From Argyresthia goedartella (taxonomy: Eukaryota; Arthropoda; Insecta; Lepidoptera; Argyresthiidae): 64,000 nucleotides of DNA. The stretch is from positions 11,681,501-11,745,500 of the forward strand of contig OX463807.1 in the NCBI GenBank assembly GCA_949825045.1, written 5' to 3'. The notes below the pieces were generated by a model. The model saw nothing but the letters and a program-made list of their open reading frames with translations. It was not told the origin of the DNA and did not search any database. The position numbers were made by a program, and so were the translations under genes. Shown here piece by piece: positions 55,997 to 64,000 of the stretch. How positions within the stretch are numbered: the first letter of the stretch is position 1; each line of letters starts with the position of its first letter.

Positions 55997-56860
55997 TTCC
56001 AATTACATCGACGTGATCTATAAATGCCAACAATTCGAATGCCTTACAGATCAAGAGCAATGCTTTAACTGTGCCCTTTTCCGCACGGTCGACGTTTGGA
56101 ATATTTGGCTTTAATTCCCTGGATCTATTTTTTAAGCGATCATGCCAATTCCTCGGTTTGCTGAATTTATATTTATTCCGAAATATGTGTATGATATCCA
56201 AATTATTAATTTGAAATGTATCAGATGAAAAGCCCTCGTTTTTGCTAAAATGCTACATAACTACAGAAGTTATCAATAATAAGATCCACGGCTTTCTCTT
56301 CTATGTGTTTTCTTAAAGATTGAACGTTGTTATACACTATTTGAATAACATCCGATGGTCTCTCTGCGCGAAGATATCAAAAATGGGTACTAATTATTAT
56401 TATTATTATTAAATTGATTTTCACTTAATCGGATCACTTCTGAAGCTCATACTGGACCTATTTCCGATGGTGGAGAAGGTTTCGGAAATTCGTTTCTACT
56501 GGCAGGGATAATAAACATTCCTTCTGAAGCCCTAGAACATGTTACGTATAGCATTGATCTTTTAAAGTGAGAACTCATCGGGGTCACAACATTATCCAGC
56601 ATTGCTCCTTGGCTCTTATGTACGGTAATGCCTCAGCTGGAACCAACTAAAACTGTGTGCGGCGGATCTGTAAATTTGAAGCTGCTGAGAAGCTGATGGG
56701 GAACATAGTTTCATGGCAGTTTAGGTCCACCGGCTTAGGCTGCGTGTTTCTGTCAGTGACTAGACTAGCAGAATAGCGTTTTAGTTTTGTATTATATTTA
56801 TCTTAGATTTGTCCCAATGGATATGAATATCGCAAAGAAAGCATTTGGAATGTTTGTATT
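55997..56860 (-). pseudogene. Helitron-type (PIF1-like) helicase C-terminus, degraded
   Basis: Minus strand. ITVHKSQGAMLDNVV (about 56630-56585) is the late helicase motif with HKSQG. It is followed by FKRSMLYVTCSRASEGMFI, the YVxxSR-type arginine motif, then PKPSPPSEIGPV and a stop. Further down, YNNVQSLRKHIEEKAVDLII resembles the start of the endonuclease-like domain that follows the helicase in some insect Helitron/Helentron elements. The end of the stretch (56201-55959) is open with no recognised motif. At least two frameshifts are present, and an (ATT)n repeat lies at 56393-56410. Confidence 0.6.
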
Positions 56861-56880
56861 ATTTAACCACTAGAATACTA

Positions 56881-56952
56881 CCGGCGTTAGTTAACGCCAC
56901 TTTTCCGTTATAGGTTTTAAATTTTATTACCATGGCATAAGGTTCAAGATCG
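56881..56952 (+). repeat. 72-bp repeat shared with 9754-9825
   Basis: Reverse complement of the earlier copy, with a handful of differences. It passes straight into the minisatellite. Confidence 0.75.
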
Positions 56953-57243
56953 CGACCCGTCCCAACTGCCCTCGGTAGTTGAGAGGGACTGTGAGGGCCG
57001 GCATGTAATCGCGACCCGTCCCAACTGCCCTCGGTAGTTGAGAGGGACTGTGAAGGCCGGCATGTAATCGCGACCCGTCCCAACTGCCCTCGGTAGTTGA
57101 GAGGGACTGTGAGGGCCGGCATGTAATCGCGACCCGTCCCAACTGCCCTCGGTAGTTGAGAGGGACTGTGAAGGCCGGCATGTAATCGCGACCCGTCCCA
57201 ACTGCCCTCGGTAGTTGAGAGGGACTGTGAAGGCCGGCATGTA
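56949..57243 (+). repeat. 59-bp minisatellite, five units
   Basis: ATCGCGACCCGTCCCAACTG starts at 56949, 57008, 57067, 57126 and 57185. Units are identical except for one G/A site in GTGA(G/A)GGCCGG, which runs G, A, G, A, A. All three minus-strand frames stay open, giving spurious repetitive ORFs. Confidence 0.95.
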
Positions 57244-57572
57244 ATTAGATATTTGTATTTGGTTTCCCCTAATTATTTATCGATGCGGCCAGTTTTCACA
57301 AAAGGGCTCAGAAAAGGAGTTTTCGGCACCAAATCGAAATTTCAATTTTAATTTTTATGTGAGGAGGCATAAAAAAACAATACCAAACAACATAGCTATA
57401 GAATTACAATGAAAAATGAAAATGAAATATGAAAATGTAAATAAAAATGAAAATGAAAAATATTTATTTGCAGAATCAATTTAAACACAGATTTACTATG
57501 ACTCCCACACTAGGCATGCTGAGGCAAGGGTCGACGGCTTCGCATCGCCTTATCGCTACGCTTCACTAGCAG

Positions 57573-57640
57573 GTCGCGTCCGCGGCAGCGCCAACCCCAT
57601 CCTGAGCGTGCTGGTGGGACTCGCGCTGCTGGCGCGCTGG
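57573..57640 (+). CDS. Multi-pass membrane protein, exon D (candidate)
   Basis: Acceptor CACTAGCAG (57572) and donor GTTAGT (57641) flank 68 GC-rich bases encoding RVRGSANPILSVLVGLALLA and RW, a Gly-capped transmembrane helix. Composition and strand match exons A-C. It enters in phase 1 and leaves in phase 0, so it cannot be spliced directly to exon C (phase 2). Either an exon between 17858 and 57572 is missing from this model, or exon D belongs to another gene. Confidence 0.5.
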
Positions 57641-58489
57641 GTTAGTCTTCATTCATGTGGATACCCGAATGTGCAGTCCATCTCCTTACATTTGTTTTTG
57701 GTTGGATTGTGTATTTTATATATTTTATTATTATTACCTATTTATTTTCTGTTTTGTTGTATCATGTAATAATATCTTTTTCTAGGTACAATGTGCCCGA
57801 AATTAATATATTGAATTGATTGGAATGGAATAAAACGCAGGGCGGTCACATTACCTTGTGCCGGCTAATGCCGTCGTTGATTATAGTCTGACACAATGTG
57901 AATTTATTCATAAACTGCTTTTAGTCGATATAATTGTAATGTATGTATTTTGGGTTAGGCTAATATATACTTGCATAGCTGTACTAAAACTCCATTAATT
58001 GTATTGTATTTTTTTAGCTCTTTGGATGCCCACTAGATAAGTGCTACATTACCCTGTGTATTTATTTATTTATTTATTCACGGGTTATAACAGGACCAGT
58101 TACATTACAAAAATAATCAGGATACATACATAATAACTTAAAATCTAACTGTGAGTTAAATGGTAATCAAAAGTGAGCTCCTTTTGAGCAATAAACTCTG
58201 TCTTCGATCTTAAGTAACAGATATATAAGTATCAAAAAAATAATAGTAAAGCTAACAAAATTCGTGTAAAAAGTGTAATATATGAACAGTGAAAATAAAA
58301 TACCACAATGTGAATCTTATATAAATATAAGGGTTTTACGGTGTAAAATTAAATGTCACAAATACCAGCAATTTTTATTCAAGTATTATTATCGACCTTA
58401 TATCCATCGAGGAAGCTTTGAGTTAGAAGAGAAACGTAAACCTAAGGACAAATTTTATTTATTAAGTATTGTATATATTTAAATGTACT
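57641..58489. other. Unassigned stretch
   Basis: AT-rich. A (TTTA)n run at about 58055-58078 is followed by sequence resembling a LINE 3'UTR. No gene seen. Confidence 0.3.
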
Positions 58490-59503
58490 AAGCAAACGTC
58501 ATTCTTTACCTCTTCTCCACATTGGACCACTGAGGGAGAGGGAGGCCTAAGAAGCTCCCACAGATTGATTAAAAAAATTGGTTGTGTAAAACTAATACCA
58601 TTCTTACAACATTAATTACTATAAACAATAAGCAGGAATAAAATTTAAATAATCTTGAACATTGTAAGGGATTATATATGTAATATCCTTTTTCGGCAAA
58701 GTCTTGGTCTTTACATGGTTTTTAAATTTGTCAAATGGCAATTCCAAAATCTCCAGAGGTGTCTTGTTTAGTAGAGAAAAAACCCTTGAAAGAAAAGCTA
58801 ACTTTCGCGAGTCTAAATCGGGGTGCAGCTAGTCTGTGAATATTTCTTAAGTTAACATGACAGCTATCACTAAATTTGGAAAATGTTGTAAGGTTCTTTC
58901 GTACATATATTATATTTTCGAAAATAAATCGACAAGCGACAGTTAGTATATCAAATCCTTAAAAAGTTCTCTTAAAGAGTCTGTGCGTTTTAAATTATAA
59001 ATTGGTCGAGTAGCTCTTTTTTAAATATAAAAACAGTAGTTCTGTATCTGCTGTTTCTGTAAAATAAATATAGTTGAGGATTCGCTGCTTTCCCCCACAA
59101 CAAGATACCATAGGACATGACACTATGAAAGTAACTAAAATAAATGTAGCCAGATCCGTGTTTAGTCTGATGTTCCTAAAAGCGTAAGCCGCAGAACTTA
59201 ATCTATCAGCTACTATGTGGGATCCACTGCAATTTGCTATCAATGGTTATTCCAAGAAACTTCGTATCATTTACTAATTCTAACGTGTTGCTGTCTAACA
59301 CTTAACTGGTATTTGGAAGTGAGAATTTGAAATACTTGGTGTAACCAGCGTTTAACAACAAAATATCAACTGTGAACCAATTCAAGGTAAGAGACAATAC
59401 ACCATTTGCATCATCAAAAATCTTCTTTATCTTTCAATTTTGAAGACCAGTGAAGTATTATCAGCAATGATGATGATTGCTGATAATACTTCACTGGTCT
59501 TCA
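58490..59503 (-). pseudogene. LINE-B family copy, 5'-truncated with terminal palindrome
   Basis: Minus strand. From the 5' side: a piece of the RT catalytic-region block (about 59410-59470), then SSAAYAFRNIRLNTDLATFI, LYFIVSCPMVSCCGGK-type segment (59240-59080), ELF/SLRELF-type segment near 58970, and the 3'UTR (CACATTGGACCACTGAGGGA, 58515). Multiple frameshifts. The 5' end stops in a perfect inverted duplication of its own last 28 bp (59441-59503). Confidence 0.8.
59441..59503. repeat. Perfect 28-bp palindrome (7-nt loop)
   Basis: Arms 59441-59468 and 59476-59503 (TGAAGACCAGTGAAGTATTA and complement) are identical in inversion around GATGATG. The left arm is LINE-B sequence. Confidence 0.95.
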
Positions 59504-60278
59504 CAGTTTCACAGGGTTCACATACATACATAACATACGTACATCTAACATCTCAGGGTTTATCTGGTACCTTCGAGGTATATCTTAACTACAATCAATA
59601 ATTTAAATATACGGGGTTGATTTATCTTAATCAGTGATAGATAAGTAATTCACTACAATATGGTGCTTTAACTTTAAATATTTTTTTACCATTTTCTAAC
59701 TGACCATGTAATGATACTTTCTAGGTAGGCAGGCATGTATATTAATCTTAGGGTAGTCTCCTTGTGGTGATGGGCACCGACTTAAGCAAATTTTTGGCAT
59801 TCTAGATAAGAAATTACTAGGATACAAGTCTTGATTAGGTTGTGGCTGGGTCATAGACAGGGTTCTCGTCCTGAACAATGGTATAATTTTCAATATCTCA
59901 TTAAATTTGTGACCCAAATCCACAAAAATTATGGCAATGGAATACAAAAATCAGGCACTAAATTATGGCGTACAAGAAACAACAATATCATTGTTAGTTT
60001 TGTTAATTCAGCCGTGATCGGGCCAGGAATTGCCATTTCTAGCCCGATCACATTTAAAATGCTATAACTAGAACTCGTGAAAAATTGAGGCATGCATTCT
60101 GAAAAGTTGCCACTAATAGGCACAAATTAGGCACTAAATCTTGGCGTACAAGACAAGACAATATCATTCTTAGTTTTCTTGATTCAGCCAATTCCTGGCC
60201 CGACCACCTTTAATTTTATTATTGAGGCTCAAATTCTGAGATTCAGGCACTAACAAGCACTAAATCCTGCATCATTTA
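59504..60278. other. Repeat-derived flank of the maT element
   Basis: AGGCACTAAAT(T/C)(A/T)TGGCGTACAAG occurs twice (about 59955 and 60130). A 10-bp hairpin (GTGATCGGGC) is at 60014-60051. AATTCCTGGCCCGACCAC (60194) is matched inverted near 61598, beyond the maT element, so maT may sit inside an older element. Confidence 0.5.
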
Positions 60279-61580
60279 CATAGTCAGGTCATAAGTTCTG
60301 TCACATGTGCAATATGAAATAATTTAGACATGTTTATTATTTATGTAAACATTTATATACCAAAATGAACTTAATAAAACATAGATTCTTATGGTAATAA
60401 AGTTTATTCAAAATGACCCCCGCGATTTTGAATACAGGCCTTTATTCTGCGCGGCCAGTCGTCTATCGCAGCACGAACGAGGTCCATGTCAATATCGGCG
60501 GCTGCCTTAATCAAGGATGCCTTGAGTGACTCCAAATCAGGATGAGGCTTTGAGCAGGCCTTTTCCTCCAAGTGTTGCCATATCTTGTAATCTAACGGAC
60601 TCAAATCTGGACTGGAGGAGGGCCAGTCTTCGTGCCGGATGAAGTCGATTTCACGCGCCGCCAGCCAGACTTGTGTGCTTTTCGCTCTATGAGCTGGCGC
60701 AGAATCTTGTTGGAATACCCAGTGCCTGTTATTAAACATGGTATGAGAAACAAGTTCCACAAGGTTCTTGAGGACTGTATTTTTATACACAACTGCATTC
60801 GTTTTTACGCCTTTCTCACAAAAATGTACCTCAGTTAAGCCCCAATAAGAGACTCCCAACCAAACTATGACCGAGGATGGAAAATGACCTCGTTGGACAC
60901 GCGGAATACGGTTGCTCGCTTCTTCACTGCTGTGTGCGTACACCTTATCATTTTGTTTGTTGTAGCTCTCTTCCACGGTGAAAATTTTTTCATCCGAAAA
61001 AAGAATTTCCCGATGCTTTTTTCCCGCGTACCGCTTCAACAAAGCGCGGCATCTCTTCAGTCTCAGGTCCATTAAACGAGCGTCCAAACGATGTCCTGTT
61101 TTTCTTATATATGCCCTAAGCCCTAAGTCTTCATTTAACACCCTTTTCACCGTGGTCCTGCTTAACCCCATCTGAAGGGCCAACAGTTTCTGCTTACGTA
61201 TGGGATTTCTTTGAATTCGCGCCTTCACAGCTTTTATCACTGCTGGAGTCCTTACAGAGCGAGGGCGACCACTTCTTGACCTGTCATCTACACTAGAGTC
61301 TTCATTGTATCGTTTTATGGTACGATAAAAGAATCTTTTGGTTATATTCAAATTTTTCAGTAAGTCGAAAATCTGAATTGGCGCGTAACCGCAACGATGC
61401 CATGCAATAACTGCGACACGGTCTTCTTTAAGTGTCCACTCCATATTTAAAAATGAGGAAAATTCTAAAAAGAATGCATTTTTATTTTCATGAAAAATTC
61501 GAAATTCGAAAACAATAAACTTTTTTGTGGCCAGCGTTCTAAATTCAAAAGTTTTTATTGTGTGACAGAACTTATGAGTG
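60279..61580 (-). mobile_element. maT-type mariner element, apparently complete
   Basis: Inverted TCATAAGTTCTGTCACA at 60289-60305 and 61561-61577 brackets an intact transposase gene. TA dinucleotides lie just outside (near 60277 and 61581). The total length of ~1.3 kb is normal for the group. The left end has about 7 extra bases before the conserved TIR, so the exact left border is approximate. Confidence 0.85.
60404..61444 (-). CDS. maT (DD37D) transposase, intact
   Basis: 346 codons from ATG 61444 (MEWTLKEDR) to a stop at 60404. An in-frame Met further upstream (61621) lies beyond the TIR and is unlikely. Residues 1-120 form two helix-turn-helix regions joined by a GRPR motif (60-63), binding the TIRs. 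The catalytic triad is D151 (FSDEKIF), D247 (FQQDSAPAH) and D285 (SPDLSPLDY). The last two are separated by 37 residues, which defines the maT/DD37D group of the Tc1/mariner superfamily. The WPSSSPDLSPLDY block and the C-terminal RRIKACIQNRGGHFE are conserved in type. No stop or frameshift is seen, so the copy could encode active enzyme. Expression is not shown. Confidence 0.93.
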   Translation of the reverse strand: MEWTLKEDRVAVIAWHRCGYAPIQIFDLLKNLNITKRFFYRTIKRYNEDSSVDDRSRSGRPRSVRTPAVIKAVKARIQRNPIRKQKLLALQMGLSRTTVKRVLNEDLGLRAYIRKTGHRLDARLMDLRLKRCRALLKRYAGKKHREILFSDEKIFTVEESYNKQNDKVYAHSSEEASNRIPRVQRGHFPSSVIVWLGVSYWGLTEVHFCEKGVKTNAVVYKNTVLKNLVELVSHTMFNNRHWVFQQDSAPAHRAKSTQVWLAAREIDFIRHEDWPSSSPDLSPLDYKIWQHLEEKACSKPHPDLESLKASLIKAAADIDMDLVRAAIDDWPRRIKACIQNRGGHFE

Positions 61581-61673
61581 TATATTTTCCTAACAAGCTT
61601 GGTCGGGCCAGGTATTGTCACACAATTTTTTATAACTATGTGACAAAATCCGCAAAGTGCATCGTCAATTAAA

Positions 61674-62313
61674 ATAACCTAAGTATTTAGATTATCAAAT
61701 AATTTAAAACTAAACACACGCAAAAACTGAACACAATAAAAAACAAAATACTAAACAAATAAACCGCCCCACGACATGCCCGACCCAAAGGTACTCATCA
61801 CACTTGCAGCGCGCATTATTTTTAAATTCTTGGCAGCACTATTTTTATAGTAGTTTATGTGACTGCTACATAATGGAGGGCATTAATATTGCTAGGCGAG
61901 TTTCATAATAATATCACTCGAGAGAGATAATGCTTAATTATGTACAGTTACATACACTAGTTTATCTACACATATATCATAAGCTCTCTTTGATGTGTTC
62001 AGGAACCGCATGTTTGACCGGCATTGTGGCTCTGCAGTTGTTTAGCTTGTTCTGTAGTACCAACTTCACGCAGGCGGGCGTCGGCGTTCGAAATTTGAAT
62101 GTCAGTACCAACTTCACAGACAAACTAGGAGCGGAACGCAGGCGGGCGTCGGCGTTCGAAATTTGAAAGTCATAATATGTAGAAAAATTACACATTATGG
62201 TCATAATAAGAAATTAGTTTTTACCAAGTAGTTTAACATTATGCTGATCGTAACGTGCGGTTTTTGTACGCAGTAAAGAGGGTTTATGATACGTGTGTAG
62301 ATAAAATACTTTT
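61674..62313. mobile_element. Fold-back family F, copy 2 (partial)
   Basis: 61674-61930 is the reverse complement of the centre of copy 1 (19130-19395), and 61960-62305 matches its arm, ending GTGTGTAGATAAA. One arm and the centre are present and the other arm is missing. It starts within about 95 bp of the maT element. Confidence 0.85.
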
Positions 62314-63434
62314 TCACTTCTCATGCTTTAAAAGTTGGTCATTATGTTGTGCGTAGGCGACATAAAGTCGCTTTTTATGCTCTATTGTAGCACGCCCAAC
62401 CAGTCGATCGCAGTTTGGCAAAATAAAATTCCGTTAAGTGCAAGTCTGACTCACAAGCAAAGGTAAAGTTTACCATCGTAAAGCATTACATTGCATTACA
62501 GCATTACATTACATTGTACGTGTTGTCTTAGTTAATCATCTCAAAACATGCTACCCACGAACATTTTTGAAGGCAGGTCTTGTAAGTTGTTCGTTACCAG
62601 ATTGGCTAGCTATGCAAACTTTCTGGGGCGGCATGCGCCATCCCGCTACCATGGCACATATTTTGAGTTAATAGCCATTGTTGATGATGATGACTGACAA
62701 ACGTGTCATAAGAATTTTCTGTATTTTAAAACGTTTCGTCTCAAATGCTCTTCACTGGACATGCCAGCCACGTAAAATTTCGGGAGCGACTTGCGCCACC
62801 TTTTTCATTAGATATTTTTGGTTGTTCATTAATCGACTTATTATTACGTGAAATTTCAGTGAGGCCCTCCCCCTTGTGGGGTCGCACAACGGTGCCATTT
62901 ATTGATGCAACGGGGTGCGCGGCGAGCGGCGTTATAACTGGTTTATTAAAATTATCAATTTCACATCGCGGAAAATTTGTGGGGGCCTGCGGTCCCTCAT
63001 AGCAGAGCTTTTTGCATACCTACTGTTTACTGGAATGTTAACCATGTGAAATTTCAGACCTTGTTATTTGTTGGATGATCGTTTTAATAAATTGCTTGGT
63101 TCTAGAATTCTTAGCTCGTGCCTAGCCTTTATTCTCACTCGTAACACCCCATTTTGGACCGTATACACAATTTTATGTACCAGGGGGCCGTGGTTTAGGA
63201 GAGCGTTTAGAGGGGAAGGGGGCGCATAGTGAAAATGGTTAGGTTAGGTCAGGTGAAATGTGTTAGTTGGTATCCTATTACTCAAATTACTAACTATGTA
63301 TCAAGAAGTAGTTATGTAACTGGTCGATCGCACAGCCTTTAACCAGTGAACAGTCGATCTTGGGTATAATTAAGTTGGGCACCCCTGCAGTCTATGCAGG
63401 CGGTGCATAATCAACCTCGCCTGCGCAGGTGCGT
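62314..63434. other. Unassigned stretch
   Basis: No gene recognised. A GC-richer block at 62860-63000 (GTGAGGCCCTCCCCCTTGTG, GGGGGCCTGCGG) looks repeat-like but has no second copy in this window. Confidence 0.3.
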
Positions 63435-63476
63435 CTCGGTTGGATATCAACGTCTCGGGGTTCATATCCAACCGAG
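63435..63476. repeat. 13-bp hairpin
   Basis: CTCGGTTGGATAT (63435-63447) and its complement (63464-63476) are separated by 16 nt. Confidence 0.8.
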
Positions 63477-63517
63477 CCGCTTCTATTATGCAATTTGTAC
63501 AATTTACTATTTTCTAA

Positions 63518-63670
63518 TTATATATAGGTATACCTACCTCGCGCCACGAATTAGAGCGCTGGGCGACGTTGGCTGGAATTACTGCGCATATGTACAGGTA
63601 TTGAAAAAAGTCTACTGCACATTCAAGGCCACCACTCATAACTCGTGGCGCGAGGTATACATATACTTAG
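63518..63670. mobile_element. Small MITE-like inverted repeat
   Basis: GTATACCTACCTCGCGCCAC (from 63529) and inverted GTGGCGCGAGGTATAC (63645-63660) form arms differing by a 4-bp insertion. The remaining 330 bp to the window end show nothing recognisable. Confidence 0.6.
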
Positions 63671-64000
63671 GTTTAAATACAGTCAAGTACAAAATAATTT
63701 TTTATTGAAAATAATAAAATAAAAACATTATTATTTTATTAATAGTCATTAAACATTTCTATCATAAAAGGACACAGATATTTAATACATACTCATTCAA
63801 ATAGGTACCTAAGTACCTACCTACCTAACGACTTTATGTTTGTGCATTAGTTGCGCAATCTCGCCTTTGTGCATATTGTTTTCTCTTACTGTGATATTAA
63901 ATATCCATGTGCAAGAATTATTAATTATTAAGTTCACATAACAATTTGCATTATTAAGACCAACTCTGCGATGTGAGTCGCGATATGGGCCAAGATCATA

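Noticed and set aside
56859..57240. Repetitive minus-strand ORFs of 84-98 codons
   Set aside because: Produced by the 59-bp minisatellite, which lacks stops in every minus frame.
56949..57243. Possible CRISPR array
   Set aside because: Direct tandem repeat without unique spacers in a eukaryotic genome.
17776..57640. Direct splice of exon C to exon D
   Set aside because: It would read exon D in a frame giving an Arg/Pro-rich, non-membrane peptide; the phase mismatch indicates a missing exon.

Overview
The window looks like a piece of a lepidopteran (moth or butterfly) nuclear genome. It is AT-rich and its genes are split by GT/AG introns. It is packed with eukaryotic transposons: non-LTR retrotransposons, a maT (DD37D) mariner, a Tc1-like element, Copia, MULE and Helitron-type remnants, a tRNA-derived SINE and many fold-back/MITE elements. 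It carries insect odorant-receptor (7tm_6) exons. Nothing prokaryotic (operon, RBS, CRISPR) is present.

Host genes. (1) An odorant receptor gene lies on the minus strand. Five exons can be joined with perfect phase agreement: 28080-29038, 25752-25848, 24032-24145, 6468-6623 and 5969-6019, giving about 449-458 aa and ending in the usual short C-terminal exon. A second intact, paralogous first exon (32926-33839) lies upstream. It ends at the same residue in the same phase, and no downstream exon set of its own was found between the two. It is therefore either an alternative first exon sharing the common 3' exons or an orphaned duplicate. (2) A multi-pass membrane protein that I cannot name lies on the plus strand. 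Exons were recognised at 2727-2935, 3733-3904, 17776-17857 and 57573-57640. Phases show that at least two further exons are missing from my model. The third exon sits inside OR intron 3, so the two genes are interdigitated on opposite strands.

Layout. 0-2.6 kb: MULE fragment, fold-back element, SINE. 2.7-6.6 kb: membrane-protein exons A-B, then OR exons 5 and 4. 6.6-24 kb: OR intron 3, with repeats, a TIR element with an internal minisatellite, Copia debris, two LINE-B pieces, membrane exon C, a fold-back element and a near-full LINE-A. 24-34 kb: the remaining OR exons and LINE fragments. 34-50 kb: mostly degraded repeats, a fold-back element with 8-bp target duplications and LINE fragments. 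50-56 kb: a nested stack, with a Tc1-like element (carrying a dispersed repeat) inside an endonuclease-type LINE, itself inserted in another dispersed repeat. 56-57.3 kb: Helitron-type helicase remnant and a 59-bp minisatellite. 57.6 kb: membrane exon D. 58.5-62.3 kb: LINE-B copy ending in a perfect palindrome, an apparently intact maT mariner, and a second copy of the fold-back family.

Most of the sequence is transposon-derived. Function is inferred only for the OR gene, the membrane gene and the maT transposase. All other coding traces are broken.
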